A stretch of 64,000 nt of DNA from a virus, in IMG/VR virus record IMGVR_UViG_3300020202_000062, positions 62,001 through 126,000 of that record; one strand, written 5' to 3'. Below, piece by piece: positions 16,398 through 22,778 of this stretch. The notes under the pieces are model-generated. The model was not told where the DNA came from, did not search any database, and worked only from the letters and a program-made list of their open reading frames with translations. Made by a program: the position numbers and the translations under genes. Each line of letters opens with the position of its first letter. Within the stretch, counting starts at the first letter, position 1.

Positions 16398-16996
16398 ACT
16401 CTTCTCCTGTTTCTTGCGTCGTTCTTGATCTTATGGTACCAGTAATCTTGCTTGTTGAAGGTGCCAGTGTTGCGGCCTTCTTTACCGACCGAGATTCTAT
16501 ACACTGCTTCCGGACACTGTCCAATCGTAGCCCCGGCTTCTTCCATTCTCAGCCACAATGCCCAATCTTCAAACATGGCCTCGGGACCAAAGCCACCCAC
16601 TCGAAAGAAGATATCAGCCCTACACATAGCGCCGATGACAATATAGTTTCCTTCGACTAGTGGCTTAGATGGGATGAGCGCTGGTTCATCATCTTCTGTA
16701 CCATCAGGCCATACACCCAACGTAGAAGGCTGACGAATATCTCCTGTTCCCTCTAGCATCTTCTCGATATATCGAGGGTCAAGAGTATCATCGGCGTCCA
16801 GAAAGATGAACCAGTCCATTTCGCTCATCTGTATGGCTGCTGTATTACGAGCATTCTGAAGGTTGAGGCCGTGATGCCAAATCCAGTTGTCTGGCATTCT
16901 GGTCTGCGCTTCGATTGACGCCCATGCCGGTTCCTTCACCTTCTCCCAATGCTCCTTGTTGCCATAAGTAGCAATGATGACTCCGACCTTATCCAT
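16394..16996 (-). CDS. GT2-like glycosyltransferase (short)
   Basis: A 200-residue GT-A fold protein. It has an N-terminal strand GVIIATYGNKE, then NARNTAAIQ (about residue 48) and the metal-binding FLDADDTLDPRY (about 65-76). It is shorter than full GT2 enzymes, lacking most of the C-terminal acceptor part, but no frameshift is seen. It joins the next gene by TAATG overlap at 16996. Acceptor unknown. Confidence 0.78.
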   Translation of the reverse strand: MDKVGVIIATYGNKEHWEKVKEPAWASIEAQTRMPDNWIWHHGLNLQNARNTAAIQMSEMDWFIFLDADDTLDPRYIEKMLEGTGDIRQPSTLGVWPDGTEDDEPALIPSKPLVEGNYIVIGAMCRADIFFRVGGFGPEAMFEDWALWLRMEEAGATIGQCPEAVYRISVGKEGRNTGTFNKQDYWYHKIKNDARNRRRV

Positions 16997-17685
16997 TACC
17001 AGTTACCCCACGGTTCTAGCACCGGGTCAGGATCTATGATCGACTGGATATGCTGAAGTGAGTGGAAATTACCCTGATCCAAGGTCATGTACCTCTCATA
17101 CTTTGCCTGCTTATCCTCATCCTTCATGTAACCTAAGTGTTGCATAACTAGCGGAGTATCTCGCATGAACTTACCGCGTCGAATCAGAGTCTCTACATAC
17201 ATAGGTTCCGAACCGCATGCCAACTTCTTGTCCTTGAACCTGCCGCCTAGGAAGTATCGGTACAGCCTGAAACTACCTGATGGCTTCCATGCCTTGTCAA
17301 CCCTATAGTGAGTATCGTTCCACATATGGAAGAATGTCACGTTGATTACGTCAAACATGGGCTGGCTCATTAACTTGTTGATGTTGAAGTTTGGTTGCGT
17401 ACACCACAACTTCTCGTCACAGTCAACAGACAGAATCCAATCACCTACGTCAGCGTGCTTCTGTAGGTTCTTCCATGCGGCAGTGCGGAGCAGCCCCTCA
17501 TCCTCAGTGAAGAGTGGGCGCTCGTTCTTGTAGACAGTAGCATACTTGGCGGCAATTTCTGCCGTGTTATCATCAGAAGCATCGTCGGTGAAGACGATGT
17601 GATCTACGATCGACCTCAAGTGATCTAATACTTCTTCTAAGTAACGGTCAGCCTCATTGCGACCAACCATTTGCGCCAGGAGCAT
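16996..17685 (-). CDS. GT2-like glycosyltransferase
   Basis: A 229-residue GT-A protein. It has MVGRNEADRYLEEVLDHL at the N-terminus, then VFTDDASDDNTAEIA (about 32-46) and the metal site WILSVDCDEKLW (about 83-94). This matches GT2 enzymes that start with N-E-x-x-x-L and use a D-x-D-E motif. It neighbours another GT2 and a methyltransferase, overlapping the upstream 72-residue gene's stop. The donor sugar cannot be told. Confidence 0.8.
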   Translation of the reverse strand: MLLAQMVGRNEADRYLEEVLDHLRSIVDHIVFTDDASDDNTAEIAAKYATVYKNERPLFTEDEGLLRTAAWKNLQKHADVGDWILSVDCDEKLWCTQPNFNINKLMSQPMFDVINVTFFHMWNDTHYRVDKAWKPSGSFRLYRYFLGGRFKDKKLACGSEPMYVETLIRRGKFMRDTPLVMQHLGYMKDEDKQAKYERYMTLDQGNFHSLQHIQSIIDPDPVLEPWGNW

Positions 17686-17903
17686 TACCTGTCCTCATTT
17701 TTATCTAGTTCTTGCTTAACCATAGAGTGGAGTCTCTTCGCTTCCTCAAGAGTTTCTTCTATCGTGGCGGCAGGATGTCTCCATTGTCCCTCGGGTACAA
17801 TGGTTTCGATTCGCTCTACCAGGTACGCCGTATAGGCTCGTAGGGCGGCCTCAATTGTCCGTAGTTCGTGCGCCCTAAAGCCATAGTTTGTTTCTACGTG
17901 CAT
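17685..17903 (-). CDS. Hypothetical helical protein (72 aa)
   Basis: A 72-residue helical, charged protein (HELRTIEAALRAYTAYLVER; EETLEEAKRLHSMVKQELDK) between the DNA methyltransferase and the sugar cassette. Both ends overlap neighbours by one base. No family is recognised. Confidence 0.6.
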   Translation of the reverse strand: MHVETNYGFRAHELRTIEAALRAYTAYLVERIETIVPEGQWRHPAATIEETLEEAKRLHSMVKQELDKNEDR

Positions 17904-18688
17904 TACAAATCCTCTTCTTTCAGAAGGTATCTATTCAATTCTAACCTTCTATTAGCAAAGTTGCAATAGGTTGGTACCTTTTCAAAACCAACGTACTGCC
18001 GCTCTGATTGCTTCGCTGCCCAAGCGACTTGTCCAGAACCCATGAATGGATCTAAGATCAAGTCCCCTTTCTCTGAAGAATAAGCTAAACATTTATCTAC
18101 TAATTCCAATGGTAATCTTGTGGGAGTCTTAATTGAATTGGGCCAGTACTCCCGGTTAATGACCCATACATCTTCCATGTCTTTGTATCTCTTCTTCGTC
18201 CCATCTTCATTCGTGTCACCTGCCGAAAAGCGTGCTTCGTTATCGAAGAACCTCTTAGCCTTTGGTTTGGCTACGTACAAGCAGTGATAGTGGGAGGATA
18301 CAAACTTGCGACTAGTGTATACACCAAACTGATATTTCCAGATGATATGGTTGATTGTCTCTAGTCCGCAGTCGTCAATGGCGCAGAGTATATCCTTGAG
18401 GTTATTCCACCCCGAAAAGATATACATTGCGCCATCGTCTTTTAGAACCCGAGTGCACTCCTTGAGCCACTTCATGGTCCATTCGTAATAGTCTTCCTCG
18501 GCCTCTTCGTAACCCTCTAAGACGTTCTCATCGTTGCGGTTATAATTAGCCTTCTTTGCTTCGAACTCGATACCAAACGGCGGATCAGTTACGACTAGAT
18601 CAACGGAGCCAGTCTGGAGTAATTTCAATCCAACATTGACTGAGTCCATGTTGTAGATTCTGTTGGTAGATAAGTTCATGTTGCTCAT
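17903..18688 (-). CDS. DNA N6-adenine/N4-cytosine methyltransferase (beta class)
   Basis: The catalytic motif IV TDPPFGIEF lies near the N-terminus (about residues 34-42). The S-adenosylmethionine motif I LILDPFMGSGQVAWAA lies near the C-terminus (about 222-237). This order defines beta-class amino-methyltransferases, and D-P-P-F fits either N6-adenine or N4-cytosine targets. No restriction enzyme is nearby, so it is an orphan enzyme, likely for protection against host restriction or for regulation. I chose the ATG at 18688. A GTG at 18715 and an ATG at 18679 are alternatives. It overlaps an alternative small frame at its 5' end. Confidence 0.88.
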   Translation of the reverse strand: MSNMNLSTNRIYNMDSVNVGLKLLQTGSVDLVVTDPPFGIEFEAKKANYNRNDENVLEGYEEAEEDYYEWTMKWLKECTRVLKDDGAMYIFSGWNNLKDILCAIDDCGLETINHIIWKYQFGVYTSRKFVSSHYHCLYVAKPKAKRFFDNEARFSAGDTNEDGTKKRYKDMEDVWVINREYWPNSIKTPTRLPLELVDKCLAYSSEKGDLILDPFMGSGQVAWAAKQSERQYVGFEKVPTYCNFANRRLELNRYLLKEEDL

Positions 18689-18782
18689 TCCAAAATGCAC
18701 AGTCTGGGTGACCACAATGCGATGGGCCGTAGTCTAGCATATGAATACAGTCAGGCCTAATCAAGGTAGCCAAGTCTATCAA
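18600..18782 (-). CDS. Possible overlapping small cysteine/histidine protein (60 aa)
   Basis: A 60-residue frame (MIDLATLIRPDCIHMLDYG, then HCGHPDCAFWNEQ) starts just inside the MazG-like gene's end and runs about 90 bases into the methyltransferase gene in another frame. The Cys-His-rich part (C12, then C-G-H-P-D-C) resembles a small zinc knuckle, and it would fill the gap left if the methyltransferase starts at 18688. Such a long overlap is unusual, so this is a weak call. Confidence 0.3.
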   Translation of the reverse strand: MIDLATLIRPDCIHMLDYGPSHCGHPDCAFWNEQHELIYQQNLQHGLSQCWIEITPDWLR

Positions 18783-19083
18783 TGCACTCTATCATAGCCA
18801 CACAGCATGCTGCCACCTGGACTGCTTCGTATCTAAGGTTTTCGTCTTTGACCCCACCGAATCCATGACGATTAACTTCTGTAGCCAGTTCACCTAACTC
18901 TTCAGTGATGATACTTAGCCACTTAAAAACATCGTGATTTTGCTCACCCCACTGCTCGTCTTGTGCCTTGTTTTCTTCTAAGATTTCGCAAGTTATCTTG
19001 TGTCTACGAAGGTGCCTACCAATTTCGTATAACTTCTCTTTTATCTCAGTAAACTCTTCATATTTCTGCTCTAAGTTAGTCAT
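18757..19083 (-). CDS. MazG-like nucleotide pyrophosphohydrolase
   Basis: A 108-residue all-helical protein with the MazG pattern WLSIITEELGELATEVN (E-E-x-G-E, about residues 53-69) and, 15-20 residues later, LRYEAVQVAACCVAMIE. MazG-like enzymes hydrolyse nucleoside triphosphates to monophosphates, cleaning modified dNTPs or lowering ppGpp-linked signals. It fits with the deaminase, ThyX and reductase genes upstream. I chose the ATG at 19083, which overlaps the upstream stop by 8 bases; a GTG at 19104 also exists. The full second metal motif is not obvious, so activity is inferred. Confidence 0.72.
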   Translation of the reverse strand: MTNLEQKYEEFTEIKEKLYEIGRHLRRHKITCEILEENKAQDEQWGEQNHDVFKWLSIITEELGELATEVNRHGFGGVKDENLRYEAVQVAACCVAMIECIDRLGYLD

Positions 19084-19882
19084 GTTCGATGCCAAGGGTA
19101 TCACATGCCTCTCTAAATATCTTCTGGCTCTTTAAGAAGAGCGGTCTTAGTTTTGGGTCGGGGCCATTAGTTGAAGCCATCCACGTGTGACCTATTGAAA
19201 TGTTTCCGTCGTACCATACGTTATACCCAAGATGGCGGGCGAAGTATGAACACCACGTTTCCTCAAAGTAATGGGGAGTAGGAAGGAATGCACCCGTTGT
19301 ACCAGGGAACATATTCTGATACCTGGCGTTGTTGGTCATGGCATTCCACACGGAACGCTTGATGAAGTATGCAGATCCTGAGATGGTTACGCACTCAATA
19401 CGATCCTTGTATAGTTTATCTTCTGGATCGTGTTCATTCCATCCACGATGGCGTGGCTTTGTGTTCTCTCCGATTATCCCGGCGTGTCGGATGTAACCGT
19501 TCTCGTCACGTTGTTTGGGTCCTAGGATATGCTGGTTTGGGTATCTCTCGAATGATAGGAAAACCTCAATTAAATCCTGCTCTGTCAACCATACGTCAGC
19601 ATTAAGGAGTCCAATGATCCAACTCTTGCCTTTTGACGCCAACTGATTACATGCTGCCGAGTAGCCAATGTTCTCATTGAGATAAAGGTCTTCCTCATCT
19701 AAACACAAGTAAGTCCTTGTAGCCTCTTGTAGAAACTCTGCTGTTCCATCAGTAGATCCGTTGTCGGCAATACGCAACTTGTACGAGGGCATGCAGGCGG
19801 TGGTTGATTCTAGTGTGTCTAGAAATCTCTCAATTTCATTTCGATTGTTGTGAGAGACTACACACAGATCAATCGCTGTCAT
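19076..19882 (-). CDS. GT2-family glycosyltransferase
   Basis: A 268-residue GT2 protein. It has DLCVVSHNNRNEIERFLDTL (about 5-24), RIADNGSTDGTAEFL (about 37-51), NIGYSAACNQ (about 70-79) and the metal-site strand IIGLLNADVWL (about 89-99). This set matches rhamnosyltransferase-like GT2 enzymes, which carry N-x-G-(Y/F)-x-x-x-x-N and L-N-x-D. It stands apart from the main sugar cassette, separated by the MazG-like and methyltransferase genes. It overlaps the small zinc gene upstream by 14 bases. Confidence 0.85.
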   Translation of the reverse strand: MTAIDLCVVSHNNRNEIERFLDTLESTTACMPSYKLRIADNGSTDGTAEFLQEATRTYLCLDEEDLYLNENIGYSAACNQLASKGKSWIIGLLNADVWLTEQDLIEVFLSFERYPNQHILGPKQRDENGYIRHAGIIGENTKPRHRGWNEHDPEDKLYKDRIECVTISGSAYFIKRSVWNAMTNNARYQNMFPGTTGAFLPTPHYFEETWCSYFARHLGYNVWYDGNISIGHTWMASTNGPDPKLRPLFLKSQKIFREACDTLGIEHD

Positions 19883-20003
19883 ATTCTAGTTCTTCCTTGC
19901 TGTAGAACTCATTCCAGCCGCAACTCTCTTCGCAATAATATGCGTCGAAGCATACGGCGTACTGTAGCGCATTACTGCATCTTGGGCATAGGCGCTCTAT
20001 CAT
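19869..20003 (-). CDS. Tiny zinc ribbon protein (44 aa)
   Basis: A 44-residue frame (MIERLCPRCSNALQYAVCF, then YYCEESCGWNEFYS) with CPxC and CxxxC pairs, typical of a zinc ribbon. It starts by ATGA overlap with the upstream membrane protein and overlaps the GT2 gene by 14 bases. Both junctions support it despite its size. Function unknown. Confidence 0.55.
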   Translation of the reverse strand: MIERLCPRCSNALQYAVCFDAYYCEESCGWNEFYSKEELEYDSD

Positions 20004-20233
20004 GAGTTCACCACCTGATGGAATGCTTTCTCTGGATCCATTCCGCCCAACACCAAAGCACTGAATCGCTTAGTTGCTTCGGCCACCTTATCTCCATCGA
20101 TGTACTCAATAAAACGGTTGTACCACTGCTGAATGGTAGGTTGTGGGGGCTGGGGCTGAACTGCCCACAGGAACCCCACAACTCCACTGAACACTAGTGT
20201 CCCGATAATCAATTTACCAATCATCGTCGTCAT
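20000..20233 (-). CDS. Small membrane-anchored protein
   Basis: A 77-residue product with one N-terminal transmembrane or signal-anchor helix (MIGKLIIGTLVFSGVVGFLW). A proline-rich linker (QPQPPQPT) and a soluble helical domain (WYNRFIEYIDGDKVAEATKR) follow. I chose the ATG at 20233; another lies nine bases later. A longer frame to 20311 would bury the start in the upstream gene and hide the signal. The topology suggests an extracytoplasmic domain tethered to the host membrane. Role unknown; superinfection exclusion or lysis accessory roles are guesses. Confidence 0.6.
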   Translation of the reverse strand: MTTMIGKLIIGTLVFSGVVGFLWAVQPQPPQPTIQQWYNRFIEYIDGDKVAEATKRFSALVLGGMDPEKAFHQVVNS

Positions 20234-20432
20234 AGACCTCTTCTTCGACAAGGTTCTCTTGTGCGCTTTCCCAGATATACGAAGACCACTGAGCCATAAA
20301 GCCCTCGCCACCTTCGTGCTCTAGGGATAGATCACCCAAGAGTCCCGCTAGCCATTCCCACTGATCTAATGACATGATTACAAAAGACTCGCCCGGCTCT
20401 AACCGGACCACAGCCTTAGTCTTCCTACTCAA
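20214..20432 (-). CDS. Hypothetical acidic protein (72 aa)
   Basis: A 72-residue protein with a basic N-terminus (MSRKTKAVVRL), a Trp-rich centre (LDQWEWLAGLLGDL) and an acidic end (EEEVYDDDDW). It overlaps the neighbours by 8 and 20 bases. No family is recognised. Confidence 0.6.
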   Translation of the reverse strand: MSRKTKAVVRLEPGESFVIMSLDQWEWLAGLLGDLSLEHEGGEGFMAQWSSYIWESAQENLVEEEVYDDDDW

Positions 20433-20676
20433 CGGACACTTCTTTCACTTTAGGTTCTTTGTATTTGATCTCTGCATTCAGGACTTCTTCTTGCGGCACT
20501 TGGTAGACAGACAGCACTTGGTTGTCTGGCTCAAACGCTAAGAAGAACACACGCTTGTCTTCTAGTTTAGATCCCTCGGGCGGCGGCGAATTGAGCGCCA
20601 CGTCCTTCTTCTGGGCAGCGTAGACCTGACTATCGTTCATATAGAGTACGATATAATTGGTCTTAGTTGCTGGCAT
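20425..20676 (-). CDS. Hypothetical protein (83 aa)
   Basis: An 83-residue beta-rich protein (NYIVLYMNDSQVYAAQKKD; KRVFFLAFEPDNQVLSVYQV). It starts by TAATG overlap with the dCMP-deaminase-like gene's stop. No motif is recognised. Confidence 0.6.
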   Translation of the reverse strand: MPATKTNYIVLYMNDSQVYAAQKKDVALNSPPPEGSKLEDKRVFFLAFEPDNQVLSVYQVPQEEVLNAEIKYKEPKVKEVSVE

Positions 20677-21161
20677 TAGACGGTCACCACCTGCTCGTTA
20701 AAGCGTATATCAATGCCGAAGGTACCGGGAATCAAGCGGCGCTTGACACCTGCTTCATCTAGCATAGTGTAGGCGATTGCGATGGAATCTAACCAACTCT
20801 GTGACGCACCGTCGTGAAGTGTAGTCTCGTGTCCTACCACCTCAGTAATACCTGCCTGAATAATAGCACGGGCACAGTCTGTGCAAGCAAACCAAGGACA
20901 GTACATCGTAGCGCCAGCAGTCATTACTCCATTCCTTGCGGCGGCGAAGATAGAATTGCGCTCAGCGTGCTCCACATACGAATACTTCAATGGTCTTACC
21001 CAACGCTCAGATAGATTCTGAACGCCGTATGGGAAATGGTTAGCACCGCGAGCAACGATTAGTCCATTCTGCACCAGGATTGCACCGTTTTGTGTGCTGG
21101 GGTCTGTACTGAAATCGTGCGCTACTTCGTATGCTTCTCTTAAAAACTCTAGTTCACTCAT
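20676..21161 (-). CDS. dCMP deaminase-like cytidine deaminase
   Basis: A 161-residue zinc deaminase with the catalytic HAERNSIFAAA (His-Ala-Glu, about residues 65-67) and the ligand pair CTDCARAII (about 97-105). The residue before the CxxC is Ala, where the family usually has Pro. The N-terminus has DPSTQNGAILV, the cytidine/deoxycytidylate deaminase core. It would convert dCMP to dUMP, feeding the ThyX gene just upstream in the operon. The start at 21161 has an AGGAAA site. dCMP specificity is inferred from context. Confidence 0.85.
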   Translation of the reverse strand: MSELEFLREAYEVAHDFSTDPSTQNGAILVQNGLIVARGANHFPYGVQNLSERWVRPLKYSYVEHAERNSIFAAARNGVMTAGATMYCPWFACTDCARAIIQAGITEVVGHETTLHDGASQSWLDSIAIAYTMLDEAGVKRRLIPGTFGIDIRFNEQVVTV

Positions 21162-21168
21162 TACTTTC

Positions 21169-21333
21169 CTAAATATTGACTACAGCAACTATGCTCCACA
21201 GGAATAAGATTAAACTAAGGACAAATGCTGTAGTCCTTGTTGATCCTTCCGAACCAGTGGAGAGACTTGCTAAACATGCGGCCCAGAAGAATCCGAAGGT
21301 CGCTAAAAACAGTAACAGGGTATTAACTATCAT
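21169..21333 (-). CDS. Small two-helix membrane protein (54 aa)
   Basis: A 54-residue frame, MIVNTLLLFLATFGFFWAAC, a short polar loop (STGSEGSTRTT), then FVLSLILFLWSIVAVVNI. It is therefore a hairpin of two transmembrane helices. It starts 11 bases before the thyX stop and ends 8 bases before the deaminase start. Length and topology fit a small holin-like or other phage membrane protein, but it lies far from the lysis genes. Confidence 0.6.
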   Translation of the reverse strand: MIVNTLLLFLATFGFFWAACLASLSTGSEGSTRTTAFVLSLILFLWSIVAVVNI

Positions 21334-22051
21334 TCCTCTTCATCCATGCTTCGATGGCGTTAGGCCAATGTGGCTTGATTAGTTCGTGCACGGCTGCCGC
21401 ATACAACTGAATCTCTTTCTGGGCGTCATGCGCCAATCTCTGATCTAAGAAGTGTAGCACACCTTGTAGCGAACAGGTCCAGCGCCAGCGAACGTATAGA
21501 GCGTAGGCAGGAAGAAATAGGCGTGCTTGCTCTGCGGCCACACCAGCCTCTAGAGCCGCCTCGTAAGCACCTAAGCACGTGCCGTAGATGCTATTAAGCC
21601 AAATGGTCCAGTCAATACCATCTTCGGCAGGGAGGTTCTCACCTGATCCTTGCTTGGAATTTGCTGGTGCGCTGCGCCATTCTGTGACACCAGGAGCATA
21701 GAACTCTGGCTCTTCGGTAATATAGCGGCGACTTGATTCATTCCATGCGAATACTGGATCACGAAATGACAATTCCGCACCGATATCCTGATGGTCGCTA
21801 CCAATGACATACTTGTACCACTGATTCTTTACGATCATCGGAGCGTAGACTTCAAATTCAATTACGGAATGTCGGAACGGAGAGGTATGATCCTCTCTTG
21901 CGAGGAAGTTCAGTAGGCCCTTGTCCCTCTTGTCTAACTCCTCAGACTCCTTATCGTATGAAACGCGAGCAGCGTTAACTACGCTTAAGTCCCGGCCCAT
22001 ATGCTCGACCAATCTTACATAGCCGTGATCTAATACATCTATCTTATTCAT
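21323..22051 (-). CDS. thyX: FAD-dependent thymidylate synthase ThyX
   Basis: A 242-residue ThyX with NAARVSYDKESEEL (about 25-38), FLAREDHTSPFRHSVIEFEV (about 47-66), and WNESSRRYITEEPEFY (about 104-119), then YVRWRWTCSLQGVLHFLDQR near the C-terminus. It makes dTMP from dUMP with methylene-tetrahydrofolate and FAD. The usual R-H-R-x7-S signature is not intact: the stretch reads QWYKYVIG, followed by an insertion before the N-E-S-S-R-R-Y half. The start at 22051 overlaps the upstream stop as TAATG and has a GAGGGG site. It stands beside the deaminase and near the reductase. Confidence 0.93.
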   Translation of the reverse strand: MNKIDVLDHGYVRLVEHMGRDLSVVNAARVSYDKESEELDKRDKGLLNFLAREDHTSPFRHSVIEFEVYAPMIVKNQWYKYVIGSDHQDIGAELSFRDPVFAWNESSRRYITEEPEFYAPGVTEWRSAPANSKQGSGENLPAEDGIDWTIWLNSIYGTCLGAYEAALEAGVAAEQARLFLPAYALYVRWRWTCSLQGVLHFLDQRLAHDAQKEIQLYAAAVHELIKPHWPNAIEAWMKRNDS

Positions 22052-22434
22052 TAAATACCCCTCGTTTCTACCCATCTAGTCCCTAGGGTTTGACGCATTG
22101 CTAAGAGTGCCTCATAAAGGTTACCGTCTACATATTCTGATTCGTCCACAGCAATCATGTCCACGTTTTGCGCATGTGTCGATCGACTATTGCCATTGCT
22201 AATGAACTTGATATAGCCCCCACTATATCGAAGCATGTCGCCGGTAAATGTCAAGCCTGGCAGATCTTTCAGTTCTTCTACTAGCATATCTTTTAGCATC
22301 CTGGTATTGGACATCATGGGAGCAACCACAAGCACACGGGTATCTGAATTGCATCTTACAAACTGAGCAACATGGCTGACCAACATGGTGCTTTTACCTG
22401 TACGACGATCACCCGCAATCTCTAATCTACTCAT
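22051..22434 (-). CDS. P-loop NTPase, short
   Basis: A 127-residue protein with Walker A EIAGDRRTGKSTML (about residues 5-18), a following strand RVLVVAPMMSNTRML and Walker B VDMIAVDESEYV. This matches the N-terminal RecA-like core of helicase/terminase-type ATPases, but the C-terminal half of such enzymes is absent. It may be a stand-alone small ATPase or a remnant. The ATG at 22434 overlaps the upstream stop by 8 bases, and the longer start at 22470 is less likely. The substrate is unknown. Confidence 0.75.
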   Translation of the reverse strand: MSRLEIAGDRRTGKSTMLVSHVAQFVRCNSDTRVLVVAPMMSNTRMLKDMLVEELKDLPGLTFTGDMLRYSGGYIKFISNGNSRSTHAQNVDMIAVDESEYVDGNLYEALLAMRQTLGTRWVETRGI

Positions 22435-22723
22435 CTTCTTCGTCTTCCTCATCTTCATCGCAGTCATCACAAGTACAGATGTCTGCTGTCAACTCAATGA
22501 ACTGAGTGCCTAGATCGTGGAACATTCGGAAGATGCTGATAGCCTCTTCGGGGAACTTCAACTTGTCGTCTAGGGCGTCCACAATCATTGCGGTAACCTG
22601 TAGTGCCACACTGTTTATGATCTCTAGTGTGTGAGCCATTTCCTCTACTTCTACAGGCTCTACCTTGAAGTCGTTGTTCGCAAGAATGTCTTGGAACTGC
22701 GACTCAAACTCTTCTTCTTCCAT
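22427..22723 (-). CDS. Hypothetical acidic protein (98 aa)
   Basis: A 98-residue helical protein with a Cys pair (CTCDDCDED) and an acidic C-terminus (DEDEEDEEDE). A strong AAGGAAGAAG site precedes the ATG at 22723, just after the terminator that follows the reductase gene. No family is recognised. Confidence 0.6.
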   Translation of the reverse strand: MEEEEFESQFQDILANNDFKVEPVEVEEMAHTLEIINSVALQVTAMIVDALDDKLKFPEEAISIFRMFHDLGTQFIELTADICTCDDCDEDEEDEEDE

Positions 22724-22741
22724 CTTCTTCCTTAACTAGAA

Positions 22742-22763
22742 GGGGGAGTATTTCAACTCCCCC
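22742..22763 (-). terminator. Probable hairpin terminator after the reductase gene
   Basis: GGGGGAGT pairs perfectly with ACTCCCCC over a 6-base loop, 16 bases after the reductase stop codon at 22779. The minus-strand bases that follow are TTCTAGTT, only weakly U-rich. It may therefore slow or partly stop transcription, or protect the mRNA 3' end, rather than end it fully. Confidence 0.6.
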
Positions 22764-22778
22764 ATTCTATCTTCTAGG

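Noticed and set aside
21176-21382. A plus-strand 68-codon frame over the ThyX and deaminase junction
   Set aside because: All accepted genes run on the minus strand, and a two-helix membrane protein fits this gap better on the minus strand.
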